DNA of 64,000 bases, from assembly GCF_000717175.1 (NCBI RefSeq), contig NZ_JNYD01000003.1:310001-374000 (forward strand). Reading direction: 5' to 3'. Each line of letters starts with the position of its first letter. The first letter of the stretch is position 1. The position numbers and the translations under genes are program-made. The DNA is from Pseudonocardia autotrophica. Lineage in GTDB: Bacteria > Actinomycetota > Actinomycetes > Mycobacteriales > Pseudonocardiaceae. Below, in pieces: positions 49,326 through 58,202 of the stretch. The notes beneath the pieces were generated by a model that saw only the letters and a program-made list of their open reading frames with translations, was not told the origin of the DNA and ran no database searches.

Positions 49326-49729
49326 GTGAGCGTCGCCGGCATCGTCGTGCGGGACGACAGCCGCATCCTCGTGATCCAGCGTCGGGACAACCAACAGCCC
49401 CCCGGCGGCGTGCTGGAGCTGGAGCAGACTTTCGAGGCCGGCGTCCGCCACGCGGTCTTGGAGGAAACCGGCGTCGAGGTCGAGGTCGAGCGGCTTTCCC
49501 GGGGTTTACAAGAACCCTCCCCGCAGCATCGTCGCAATGGTCTTCCGCTGCCACCCCCAAAGCGCCGCCGTCGCGAGCACCGACGAGGCCCGCGCCATCG
49601 GCTGGCTGACCGTCGACGAGATCACCGAGCAGATGGATCCGGGCCTACTCGGTGCGCGTCACCGATGTCCTTCTCCCGGAGGGCGTGGTCACTCGCGCCC
49701 ACGACGGCACCAACCTCGTCCGCACTTGA
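49326..49729 (+). pseudogene. Nudix hydrolase pseudogene, two frameshifts
   Basis: From GTG 49326 the reading gives VSVAGIVVRDDSRILVIQRRD and a Nudix-box-like stretch EQTFEAGVRHAVLEETGVEVE. After SRG (about 49500) the frame shifts and continues as VYKNPPRSIVAMVFRCHPQS, and after EQMDP (about 49640) it shifts again to YSVRVTDVLLPEGVV, ending LVRT at the TGA at 49727. Both shifts fit a single extra base in a G/C run. The Nudix box is itself weakened (GGVLELEQTF instead of GGxxExGE). It is probably inactive. Confidence 0.72.
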
Positions 49730-49933
49730 GCCTGGCCCGCCTGTGGTTTCAGCGTTCGGCGACCAGGGCGCCACTCTGGACCCGGTACCGCTCAGGAGGT
49801 CGGCCTCCCTCACGGCGCACCCAAGGGCTACCAGAAGCACCGGCGGGGGCCTCGGTCGTTTGTCCACCCGGCGCTCCACCGAAGCCCTTGCCGGCTCTCC
49901 TGGTCGGATTGCACGTAAGCCGCGAGGGAGGCC

Positions 49934-51661
49934 TCAGAGCCGCTCGAATGGAACTTGATCCCGTAAGAGAATCGTCTCGACGTTACCCGCAAGACTCTCG
50001 TCAACGACCAGAATTGCTAACCGTCTAGCCCTCGATGCGCCCACGTAAAGCACTCGACGGGCCTCGCTAGCGCGGCCGTCGGACCAGCATGCCACCCCGT
50101 CTCCGAGTCTGCCCACGGCCCACTCAGGAGGGGCGGGAATTGCAAGTGCTATTGCCTCGGCTTCAAGACCCTTATAGCCGTGAACCGTAGACCAATTGAG
50201 ATTCTCGGATATGGGAACGTCACCTTGAGGCCAATCCATCGGAACGGGAAGCAGGTCTGGACTGACCCAGTCCCAGCCTGCCAAGCCAGCGGCCCCAAGA
50301 ATCGATTCCCGGTATTCTTCGGCGGTGCCTGTGAAAGGGTCGGCGGCATAGACAACGCGGAGCATCCCGGAGCGGAACTCTCGCGCAGTAAGATCAACGC
50401 GCTCGAAAAACTCATTGTCGGCGACGTATCGCAGGTCAGTGCTCGAATGCAACTCGCGTATCCGTGATGTAAGGCTCGCCGCTGCGCGTGCGTATTCCCG
50501 CGTCGCTCCCTTGGATACATCTCGGAGAGTGGCGGCGGCTACTGCAATTCGTACCAGTCGCGCTCGACTCTTGATCGGTATCCGTATGTCACCCGCTAAT
50601 TCCCGAGCCTTCTCGGTGGCGTGACTGAGGCAGAGCAACTCAGCGGGGTCGATGCCGTGCTTCACACAAGCGTTCCTTAAAGTCTCGACGTGCCCGTTGA
50701 ACGAGCTGACAGACATGAGCAGCACAGGCGTCTTAAGATCTTTGTTCTGTCCGACTGGTTGGTCCGTGTCCGGGCCGTGTCGCAGGCTATCGACAAGCGA
50801 GCAGATTGCAGGGCTACTACGGAAATTTCCAGATAGCCGGCGCCCTGCGGCGACCTTGGCTGTTAATTCTTGTGTCTCCAACAGCGCCGAGCCGCGAAAA
50901 TTGTAGATTGCTTGATCGAGGTCTCCGACCATCACCACTCGAACGCCAGCAGATACAAGAAACTCAAAAAGCTCGACGTCACTCGGGCTGCAGTCTTGGA
51001 TCTCATCCACAATGACTTCTGAGAACCTTGCGCGCAAGAGCTCACCGATCCTCGGTCCGAGCTCCTGGTCTGCTAGGTAGGCGTTCATAAGAAGCCTGGA
51101 ATAAGAACAGTCGAGGACTCCCCTCGAAAGGTGCTGCCGTATCAAATCAGCGGCTTGTGTATTCGCCTCTTCGATGACTCTAGGAAGCAACCATTTGTAA
51201 GGGTCTCGGTCGGGCCACGCCACCTTCTTTGAATCAAAAGATGCGGAACCGTCAACCGAGATGGTGAACCATTGGAGCTCAAATCTTAACCCGGTCGATA
51301 TAGTGAAGCTGGAATGATAGCTGTCCTCCCAGGAGTCTTTGAATACTGGCGGACGACCGGTCCGATTCGAGTAAATCGGCCCCGTGATGTACCGGTTAAT
51401 GAACCCATCGATTGTGCCAATATAGTTGGGAGGTTTCAGAAGGTCCTGGTTTACCGAGCAGCGTCCCCGCGCCTCGTCGACTGCGGCGTTTGTGAATGAG
51501 ACCAGGGCGACACCGCGCCGAGGGTCATCGACCGGGCGACGTACGAAGCGTTCCACGATGGACTGTGTTTTGCCTGCACCCGGGCACGCTTCGACAAATA
51601 CACCTTCTTGGAAGTTTATGAGGACCTGCTGATCGGCCGTAAACGAATCTTGTCGAGTCAT
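49934..51661 (-). CDS. UvrD/PcrA-like helicase, GajB-type (Gabija)
   Basis: The 575-residue superfamily 1 helicase has Walker A EACPGAGKT near 24-32, motif Ia VSFTNAAVDEAR, motif II VDEIQD near 218-223, motif III GDLDQAIYNFRG near 246-257, motif IV LSGNFRSSP, and motifs V/VI VHGYKGLEAEAI and VLYVGASRARR near the C-terminus. It starts 2 bp after the stop of an OLD-family nuclease gene. That order (OLD nuclease then UvrD-like helicase) is the Gabija system, in which the nuclease and helicase act together against phage. Codon use is much less GC-rich than in neighbours. Confidence 0.85.
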   Translation of the reverse strand: MTRQDSFTADQQVLINFQEGVFVEACPGAGKTQSIVERFVRRPVDDPRRGVALVSFTNAAVDEARGRCSVNQDLLKPPNYIGTIDGFINRYITGPIYSNRTGRPPVFKDSWEDSYHSSFTISTGLRFELQWFTISVDGSASFDSKKVAWPDRDPYKWLLPRVIEEANTQAADLIRQHLSRGVLDCSYSRLLMNAYLADQELGPRIGELLRARFSEVIVDEIQDCSPSDVELFEFLVSAGVRVVMVGDLDQAIYNFRGSALLETQELTAKVAAGRRLSGNFRSSPAICSLVDSLRHGPDTDQPVGQNKDLKTPVLLMSVSSFNGHVETLRNACVKHGIDPAELLCLSHATEKARELAGDIRIPIKSRARLVRIAVAAATLRDVSKGATREYARAAASLTSRIRELHSSTDLRYVADNEFFERVDLTAREFRSGMLRVVYAADPFTGTAEEYRESILGAAGLAGWDWVSPDLLPVPMDWPQGDVPISENLNWSTVHGYKGLEAEAIALAIPAPPEWAVGRLGDGVACWSDGRASEARRVLYVGASRARRLAILVVDESLAGNVETILLRDQVPFERL

Positions 51662-51663
51662 TC

Positions 51664-53664
51664 TCACGGGTTCGCCGCGATTCGAATTGCTTTTGCCAGG
51701 TAGTCCGGGCATTCGAATTGGTGAGATGTCGTGCGAAGCTGGTGGGCAACGTCATGCGCAAACTGCCCCTTGATCAGAAACTTCTTATTCTTGCCAAGCT
51801 TTCGGTACATGGCTTCAGCCGGGCTCGAAGATTCGATGAGGGATTCCCATGTCTTAGCTGATCGCGGCTTCTGTGCGATAAACGCTGCACGAAGAACCGC
51901 TGAGTTGGAGGCAGTTGGTTCCATCAGATCCGCTTCAAGCGTATACCTCGCCTCTACGACCTCCGCAACATCAGAGGCTTCGAGAGTTTCGATAAGGGAT
52001 CGCAGATCCGAAGCGCGATTATAGATGACGGACTCGGTATTGTCGTTACTCTCGTCTCCGCTTCCCTCGTGCTGATCGTTCTCGCCGGGGTCCCTATCAG
52101 AATCGTCTTCGGCTCCATCTCCTGAAGAGTCTTCTTCGACTGGACCAGTTTCTTGCTGAGGCTTGGGGCTTGGGAGTTTAGGGTCACCGTCAGTCACCAC
52201 GACCAGTTGATCGACCAGGCGCAAACCGTCGATCTTCTGTAGAAGAAGTGTGATGTATGGCGAGAAGTCAACACTGCCGACGTTCACGACCGAACAACCG
52301 CGTACTGCACGGCGGCTTGCACGGGCTTCCTGGCTGTCGCCGTGGAAGATGCATCGGTCTGCCAGGGCTGGAAGGAGAACAGCCTCAGCAATACCCTCCA
52401 GGAGGATGACTCTCCTCGCGAATAGCAGCTCAGAGCGCGTGACGTCGAGGTACTGGTTGATCTTGCGCAGATCGCCTGGAGTCATCGTAAGCTCACTGAG
52501 CGCAAGAGCCCTTGTGCGTGCCGCGCGAATAACAGGCTCTCTTGGCGCAGTGGCCTCGCTCTCGACATGGGCGGGGTCAGGTTGCGCCTCTGGCGACTCC
52601 TCACTTCCAATGCCCTCGTCGGACGAATGAATTTGCGACCGCAGTACGACGACGTTCTGCACGCCCACCGCACTGGCTAGGTTCGGGGAGTGGGTGGTAG
52701 CAATGATCTGGATCCGGCCGGCCCTCTGAGCAGTATCGTCCTTGATTGACTGTTCGGCTTGTTCCTGAAGATAGTCGAGCATAACTGCCTGAAGCTGCGG
52801 GTGGAGGTGCGCCTCAGGTTCTTCGACAAGAAAAAGAGTCAATTCCGAGTCCTGCGCATTGCGGAGTTCGAGGATTAGTGTCGCCATGTACAGCAGGTTT
52901 GAGTATCCGAGCCCGGACTCGGCTATGTCGGCGAGATCAACTTCATGTTCGGCCATCTTCAGTCGAAGACTGCGTGCCAGTCTATGAAGCTTATAGTCAG
53001 CGAACCCAAGTCCGACTTTGTGGTGGCGCACTGCTGACGTTAGGTCATCAAGATGCTCTTGAAGCTTTTCCTGCGTGTTGGCAATTACTCCGTGCTTCTC
53101 CAGATCGCGAAGGCTAGAGTTTGCTTCACCTACGAATTTCTCCTGCTCGGTTTCGCTTGTAAGATAGCGGATGATCTGAGAGAGTCTTTGCCCCGATGCA
53201 GAGTCGAGTTCGCGCTTGGCGTCTCGGAGTGGTTCTAGATAGACATGATTAATTTCGTTGCGTTTCTCTGGTTCAACGTCTGGTCCATGCGCTGCACCCG
53301 CGAACACCTCGACGCGACCGCGGCGCTTTCCGGATTTGTCAGGTGTAAACCTTGTTAAGAATGAGACAGTGTCGTCGCCTAGGTTAAGAGCCGGAATGTA
53401 CTGACCTTTTTGGAGAACGGTAGGTGAGCTATAAGTATTCTCGAGCTCAATCGAGCCGGCGGGGCTTAGTCGATGTATGTCATCCTGCTCAAAATAGCGA
53501 CTGCGGCGCCCGCTCAATGGTTTAGTGGATAGCCGGATCGCATCAATTACGTTTGACTTTCCTGCATTGTTTTCTCCGACAATAAGCGTCAAGGCGGGTC
53601 GAAGTCGGACCCGCGTGTCGAAGCAGGAGCGGAAGTTTGTTATGTCAAGCTGGCTAAGGTACAT
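51664..53664 (-). CDS. OLD-family ATPase/Toprim nuclease, GajA-type (Gabija)
   Basis: The 666-residue protein has an ABC-type ATPase domain: Walker A GENNAGKSN near 30-38, signature ESGLGYSNLLYM near 249-260, Walker B LFLVEEPEAHLHP near 277-289 and H-loop ATTHSPN. A Toprim domain follows, with its Glu in VILLEGIAEAVLLP and the acidic pair in VVVTDGDPK. A 40-residue Asp/Glu/Ser-rich insertion (about 505-545) interrupts the Toprim part. The pair with the helicase matches Gabija, where GajA is a nucleotide-sensing DNA nickase. ATG 53664 is used; ATG 53694 would add ten residues. Confidence 0.88.
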   Translation of the reverse strand: MYLSQLDITNFRSCFDTRVRLRPALTLIVGENNAGKSNVIDAIRLSTKPLSGRRSRYFEQDDIHRLSPAGSIELENTYSSPTVLQKGQYIPALNLGDDTVSFLTRFTPDKSGKRRGRVEVFAGAAHGPDVEPEKRNEINHVYLEPLRDAKRELDSASGQRLSQIIRYLTSETEQEKFVGEANSSLRDLEKHGVIANTQEKLQEHLDDLTSAVRHHKVGLGFADYKLHRLARSLRLKMAEHEVDLADIAESGLGYSNLLYMATLILELRNAQDSELTLFLVEEPEAHLHPQLQAVMLDYLQEQAEQSIKDDTAQRAGRIQIIATTHSPNLASAVGVQNVVVLRSQIHSSDEGIGSEESPEAQPDPAHVESEATAPREPVIRAARTRALALSELTMTPGDLRKINQYLDVTRSELLFARRVILLEGIAEAVLLPALADRCIFHGDSQEARASRRAVRGCSVVNVGSVDFSPYITLLLQKIDGLRLVDQLVVVTDGDPKLPSPKPQQETGPVEEDSSGDGAEDDSDRDPGENDQHEGSGDESNDNTESVIYNRASDLRSLIETLEASDVAEVVEARYTLEADLMEPTASNSAVLRAAFIAQKPRSAKTWESLIESSSPAEAMYRKLGKNKKFLIKGQFAHDVAHQLRTTSHQFECPDYLAKAIRIAANP

Positions 53665-54513
53665 GCCGCCTGTTACGGGAGACGTACTGGTCAAGGTGTG
53701 GTACTCCGAGTCGTGACGTATGGATCTCGTTACTCCTCCTTCGTCGCTCGGGGCAACTGCGTCGTTACGTTGCGTTGGAGGCCGCCGAGCACCTTCGCAG
53801 GTCAGCGGTCAGAAGGCCAAGCGCGGCCGCTAGCTGAGAGGCGAATGCAGGCCCGTCGTTCACGCATAGAAACCTGCGCCCATGGGCGAACAGCTTCTTA
53901 CGCACTTGTGACTGACGGTAGTATATGTGCCCGTCGACCGCTCAACCCGTTGTGCCATGACTTTCCCCGTGAGTCGCTTGGGCCGATACCAGCGACGTGC
54001 GATACGGCCTTCGGCTAGGCCAATTTCTGAACTGACGTGGCGGACTGCCATGTCCCGCAGCATAGATCGGTAGCCCCAGAACCGTCCAACGCCTCGCTCG
54101 ACGATATCGGCTTCACGTGATTGCGGAATGGGTACTTATCTAGGTCGGAATTATATTGCTTGCCGCAGGACTTGCATGCGAGATCAGGCCTTAGGTGCTC
54201 GGGTAGCGACTCGTGTCGGTACTCCTGCCCGCATCGGCGGTGCCGTACTTGGCGAAGTAGGCCGCCATTCGGCGCGGGTCGGTCAGCGTAAGACCCCCCG
54301 TGTAGTCGACTCCCGTACCGGCAAGCAGGTGTTCCCGGCGCTTCTCAGGGTTGGGTGAGCGACAATTGCCTCCGGCAGGCCGGCTGCAAGAGTGAGTAGC
54401 ACCGATGATTGACCGCCTCGCATCCGGGCCGCCGTTGGGCGAGCCGGTACAGATGTGGTGTAGGAATGGGGGCATCGAACCGTGCCCCACAGCCAGGTGC
54501 ATGGACGCTGAGC
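53665..54513. other. Lower-GC region upstream of the Gabija pair
   Basis: The 849 bp hold the promoter side of the Gabija pair and the decayed genes described at 54015-54365. Outside those remnants I see no intact gene on either strand. Short stretches such as TATCTAGGTCGGAATTATATTG are unusually AT-rich for this window. Confidence 0.5.
54015..54365 (-). pseudogene. Remnants of a replication initiator and an HNH-like protein
   Basis: On the minus strand one frame reads REHLLAGTGVDYTGGLTLTD and then PRRMAAYFAKYGTAD, similar to the AYFxKHGxxxxKEYQH segment of RepSA-type replication initiators of actinobacterial integrative elements. A one-base frame change then gives GQEYRHESLPEHLRPDLACK, followed by SCGKQYNSDLDKYPFRNHVK, in which C-x2-C and NHVKP resemble an HNH zinc site, ending at a TAG near 54015. 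Neither part is complete. The assignments are by eye and tentative. Confidence 0.45.
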
Positions 54514-55146
54514 TCAGGCTGGCCCCGTCCGGTTCGCTATCGCCGAGGCGAAGAGGGCTGCACCGACCAGCGCAGGTCCATACGGGAACGTGGCAGTCGG
54601 GCTGGCTGTGAGGCCGCGCCAGATCGCGAGCACGGCGATGCACACCGCTGCGTAGGCCGCGGCGGCCAGGGTGGTGGAGAGGCCCAAAAGACCGGTCCAG
54701 CAGGCGAGGATCGGCAGAAGCTTGGCGTCGCCCCAGCCCCATCCTCTCGGGATGACGATCTGCAGGGCAGTAGACAGCGCGAGCGCGCCGAGGACGACGG
54801 GAGCGAGCGCGTGGGTGTCGACACCGAGGACCGATTGCGCCAGGACGATCGTGGGGATGGTGACGGCGGCTAGTGAGCAGATGAGCGGGTCGGGGAGGCG
54901 GAGCTCGCGGGCGTCGACGAGCGCTGCGGCCATGCCCAGCGTGGCGAGGGGGACGAGGAGTAGCGCTGCGGCTAAGCCACGTTCGGCGAGGCAGGTGCTG
55001 AAGATGATCGTGAGAAGGGCGGCGGTCGCGGCGAACTCAAGTCCGGACCACGTGACAGGGCCCCGGGTGAAGCGATTCGCCAGCACCGTGGCGGTGGGGG
55101 CACAGAGTCCGGTCCCGAGGACGGCTCCGAGGAAGGGGTAGATCAT
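54514..55146 (-). CDS. tadV: Prepilin peptidase, A24 family (TadV/CpaA-like)
   Basis: The 210-residue protein has about six membrane helices and both catalytic aspartates of the type IV prepilin peptidases: one in ALVDARELRLPDP and the GxGD motif in RGWGWGDAKLLP. It lacks the N-terminal methylase domain of larger PilD enzymes. It should cleave the leader of Flp pilin and TadE-type pseudopilins on the cytoplasmic side. The ATG overlaps the stop of the LysM-SARP gene, making it the last gene of the Tad operon and the first chromosomal gene after the mobile element. Confidence 0.88.
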   Translation of the reverse strand: MIYPFLGAVLGTGLCAPTATVLANRFTRGPVTWSGLEFAATAALLTIIFSTCLAERGLAAALLLVPLATLGMAAALVDARELRLPDPLICSLAAVTIPTIVLAQSVLGVDTHALAPVVLGALALSTALQIVIPRGWGWGDAKLLPILACWTGLLGLSTTLAAAAYAAVCIAVLAIWRGLTASPTATFPYGPALVGAALFASAIANRTGPA

Positions 55147-58100
55147 CGGCGGCCGTCGATGCCGTTCGGGAAGAGCTGGTGGAAGACCGCGAAGCTCTCG
55201 GACGGGAGGTCCTCGCCGACCTCGAAGCCGCGCTCGGAGAGCAGCAGGTCTGCGTGCTCGCGCATCTCGGCGAGGTTGCCCTCGGCGTGGGCGATGCGCA
55301 TGAGGTCGAGCAGCGGGCGGTCGTGGGTGAGCTCGGGATCGGCGAGGCGGGAGGCCTCGGCGGCCCAGCGCGCGGTGCCCAGGTCTCCGTGCTCCAGGGT
55401 GAGGTCGACGAGTTCGTGGGCGGTGTCGACCACCCAGCCCGGGATGATCGAGTCGAGGTGCTGGTCGGGGTTGCGAAGCCATCCGTATCCGTGTTCACGG
55501 TCGGACCGCAGGATCGGGCCGCGCACGAGCTGGAGCGCGGCGCTGTAGTCGGCCACGGCGTCGTCGACCCGGCCGGCCTTGGCGAGGGCGTTGGCACGTT
55601 TGCGTAGCCGCCGGAAGAGATCCCAGTCGAGGAGGAAGCGGGTCAGGCGGTACTGGGTCGCGACGCCGGGGGTACCGGTGGGGAGGTAGAAGTCGTTGGG
55701 ATCGTCGGGTGCGTGTCCGGCCCACGCCCGCACGTCGACGAGTGCGCGCCGTACTGTCGACTCCTTCGCCTGTCGGGTCGCCGGCCAGAGGTCGGTGGCG
55801 AGCTTGTCGACGCTGACCCCGCGCGGGTGGAGCGCTAGGTAGACAGCGATCTCGAGGAACCAGGGTTGCCTGCTGACGGGTGTGGTGCCGGGAGCGCGCA
55901 GGACCGGCGGACCCAGGATGCCGACGAGCGGGTTGGGCGGGGTCTCTGAGGAGTGCCAGCGGGCGAGGTCATCGTCGAGCTCGGGGTCGTCTCGCTGCAC
56001 TCGGAGCAGTGCTCGCTCGGCGGCGGGGTCGACAGTCTGGAGGACTGGTTCGGGCGCCGGGTCCGGTGCTGGTGCGGGGTCGGGAACGGCGTCGAACAGG
56101 ACCGTCTGTTGCCAGGGGTTGGAGGTCGTCACGTCGGTGGGTGTCCAGGCGCCGTCGGCGGCCATGTCGGTCGCCCATCGGTGCTCGTCGGCTGCCGGAG
56201 GGACTGGTTTGTCCGGCCGGTAGGTAGTGCCGATCACGTCGAGGAGGTTGGCCGCGAACGTGGCGCTCATCTGCTCTGCGTGGATCCCGCTCTCCAGCGA
56301 GCCCTGGTCATCCAGAGGTAGTCGAAAGCCGGGCAGGCCCGCGGTGCCGTTGGCGACGAGGACGACGACCGAGCGCCGCGGGCCGGTGTGGATGTCGGTG
56401 AGCAGCTCGTCGAGGCCGTCCGGCGAAGTAGGGTCGGCGACCGCGACGACGGTGACGACCCAGGCATCGCCCCACGGGTCTCGTCGGCGCCGCGCGAGCA
56501 CCTGGTCATGGGAACCGAGGCCGCGGGTGACGAGCTCCAGCTTCCGGCTGCCCGTTTCGATCGCGCCTGCTATGTCGGCGATGTGTCGCACTCGGCTGGA
56601 CGGAAGGCGGGCCAGGTCCGGCTCAAGGCCGCTCACGACGACCTCGACGGCGTCCGCCCACCGGCTCGTGCCGAGCTCCACCACGATGCTGCGCAGCAGG
56701 TCTCTGGCACGGTCGGGGTGTCCATCGAGAAGGACGACCCCGTGGTGTTCGAGGTCGACGAGGTGGGTGCTCCCGCCGGCGAGTCCGAGCGTCACGACGG
56801 CCGGGTAGGGGTTGATCGGGTCCTCGCCGAGGGCGAGCCCGGACTCGGCCGGCATGAGCCAACTGCGGCCCGATTCTCCGACCAGGAAAGGCCGGGGCAG
56901 CTGAGTGTCGTCGGCGAACCGGAGCTCCACGCCGTCGGTGCTGAGCACGGCCGTCTGGAGATCGGGCGGGTCGAGGTCGTTCGGAATGCAGGACAAGGCC
57001 AGAGTGACGAGGTCCCCGTCCGAGGGTCGGGCCACCGCCGCGGCAGCGACCTCGTGTCGACCCTGTTCGGGGCCGGGTACGGCGATCTGACGTCGATAGC
57101 CGCGTGCCCTCTGCTGGCGCCGCCGCAGGAGGGCGAGGGCTGTCAGGACACCGGCCGTAGCCAGGCCGGCGCCACCCCACTGCACGATCGCGCTGGTCGG
57201 GGAGTCGGCCGGGGGAGCGGTGTCCGAGGGAGCTGCTGTTATCGGCGCGGGCACTGTCGTCGTGGGAGCGACCGTTGTCGTGGGTGCTGGGTCTGACGTG
57301 GGTGCTGGGGTCGTCGGCGGTGCGCTCGTCGTCGGTGGGGCAACCGGAGTCTGTGGCGGCTGACGATCGGGAGCCGGCTGACCGTTCGGGGGCGAAGCGG
57401 TCGGGATGCGCAGGAGCCAGCCCGGACGGACGATGTTCGGGTCGCGCAGTGTGCCCCCGTCGGGCTGTGGCCGGCCGACGTTCGCGTCGAAGAGCTCGGG
57501 GAAGCGGGCTGGATCGTGCAGGGTCCGTCCCGCGATGGCGGCGAGGCTGTCGCCGGGGCGGACGGTCACGGCGGCGGGCACTTCGGCGGGCGGGAGGACG
57601 AGGACCCAGCCCGTGCGGAGCAGCGCCCCGCTGGTCAACCGTCCGCCGCCGGGTTGTTCACGTCCGGAGTTAAGATCGAAGATCTCCCGCCACCGCAGCG
57701 GATCGCCGAGCTCGCGGGAGGCGATGTCCCACAACGTGTCTCGGTCCCGGACCGTGTACTGGGGGCCGGGCGAGCTCGGCGTCTCGGGACCGGCCCGGGC
57801 AGGGCCAGCGGTGGAGATCGAACCTGCGTCCGCGAGTGCCGGCGCGGCCACCGCCTGCGAAGCGAACGCGGCCATCAACCACATGATCAGGACGCCGGTG
57901 AGGGCCCGGCCGGCGCGACGTCGGGTGATCGTGGGCCTTGCTCCATGACGAACTGCGACAACGAGTTCGGTGATCGTCGAGACGACCAGATACAGCCAAC
58001 CCACCCAGCCCGCGATCACCAGCGTGCCGAGGAGGAGGCGTCCGTCCTGGAAGCCGTAAAGGGCCGCGGTGGCTTCGGCCGGCGTCGGAAGGTGGTCGGG

Positions 58101-58202
58101 AAGGTACGGCGCGCCCAGCGCCACGAGAGCCAGGGGCAGCCCGGCCAGGAGCCCCAGGAGCACGACGGCGGCGACGACGCCTCGGCACAGCCGGGCGATC
58201 AT
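55143..58202 (-). CDS. Transmembrane LysM / SARP-BTAD regulatory protein
   Basis: The 1019-residue protein has N-terminal helices near 7-30, 57-78 and 104-125, then two LysM domains (YTVRDRDTLWDIASRELGDP near 149 and VTVRPGDSLAAIAGRTLHDP near 213). A Pro/Thr-rich linker leads to another helix at about 341-361. The remaining part is presumably cytoplasmic and ends in a winged-helix-like LHPRGVSVDKLATDLWP and a BTAD-like helical repeat domain (AKAGRVDDAVADYSAALQLV). It looks like a one-protein sensor linking wall binding to gene control or assembly. It overlaps its neighbours by 4 nt. Confidence 0.85.
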   Translation of the reverse strand: MIARLCRGVVAAVVLLGLLAGLPLALVALGAPYLPDHLPTPAEATAALYGFQDGRLLLGTLVIAGWVGWLYLVVSTITELVVAVRHGARPTITRRRAGRALTGVLIMWLMAAFASQAVAAPALADAGSISTAGPARAGPETPSSPGPQYTVRDRDTLWDIASRELGDPLRWREIFDLNSGREQPGGGRLTSGALLRTGWVLVLPPAEVPAAVTVRPGDSLAAIAGRTLHDPARFPELFDANVGRPQPDGGTLRDPNIVRPGWLLRIPTASPPNGQPAPDRQPPQTPVAPPTTSAPPTTPAPTSDPAPTTTVAPTTTVPAPITAAPSDTAPPADSPTSAIVQWGGAGLATAGVLTALALLRRRQQRARGYRRQIAVPGPEQGRHEVAAAAVARPSDGDLVTLALSCIPNDLDPPDLQTAVLSTDGVELRFADDTQLPRPFLVGESGRSWLMPAESGLALGEDPINPYPAVVTLGLAGGSTHLVDLEHHGVVLLDGHPDRARDLLRSIVVELGTSRWADAVEVVVSGLEPDLARLPSSRVRHIADIAGAIETGSRKLELVTRGLGSHDQVLARRRRDPWGDAWVVTVVAVADPTSPDGLDELLTDIHTGPRRSVVVLVANGTAGLPGFRLPLDDQGSLESGIHAEQMSATFAANLLDVIGTTYRPDKPVPPAADEHRWATDMAADGAWTPTDVTTSNPWQQTVLFDAVPDPAPAPDPAPEPVLQTVDPAAERALLRVQRDDPELDDDLARWHSSETPPNPLVGILGPPVLRAPGTTPVSRQPWFLEIAVYLALHPRGVSVDKLATDLWPATRQAKESTVRRALVDVRAWAGHAPDDPNDFYLPTGTPGVATQYRLTRFLLDWDLFRRLRKRANALAKAGRVDDAVADYSAALQLVRGPILRSDREHGYGWLRNPDQHLDSIIPGWVVDTAHELVDLTLEHGDLGTARWAAEASRLADPELTHDRPLLDLMRIAHAEGNLAEMREHADLLLSERGFEVGEDLPSESFAVFHQLFPNGIDGRR

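Larger units (their letters stand above)
41405..54400. mobile_element. Integrated conjugative/mobilisable element at tRNA-Val
   Basis: The segment begins at a tRNA 3' end with integrase and excisionase, then carries mobilisation genes, many genes without chromosomal homologues, a Nudix pseudogene, a lower-GC defence pair and remnants of a replication initiator. This content resembles actinobacterial integrative elements (AICE-like). The left edge is set by the tRNA. The right edge is approximate, placed before the Tad operon where GC content recovers. I could not find by eye a direct repeat of the tRNA 3' end at the far side. Confidence 0.8.

Noticed and set aside
41405..54400. A complete self-conjugative element
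   Set aside because: No FtsK/TraB-type translocase and no type IV secretion genes are visible; only mobilisation functions are supported.
54463..54495. GGTTCGAT within GGGGCACGGTTCGATGCCCC on the minus strand, resembling a tRNA T-loop and a possible att site
   Set aside because: Only 8 bases match the tRNA-Val 3' end and the orientation is opposite to that needed for a direct-repeat att site; no cloverleaf can be drawn.
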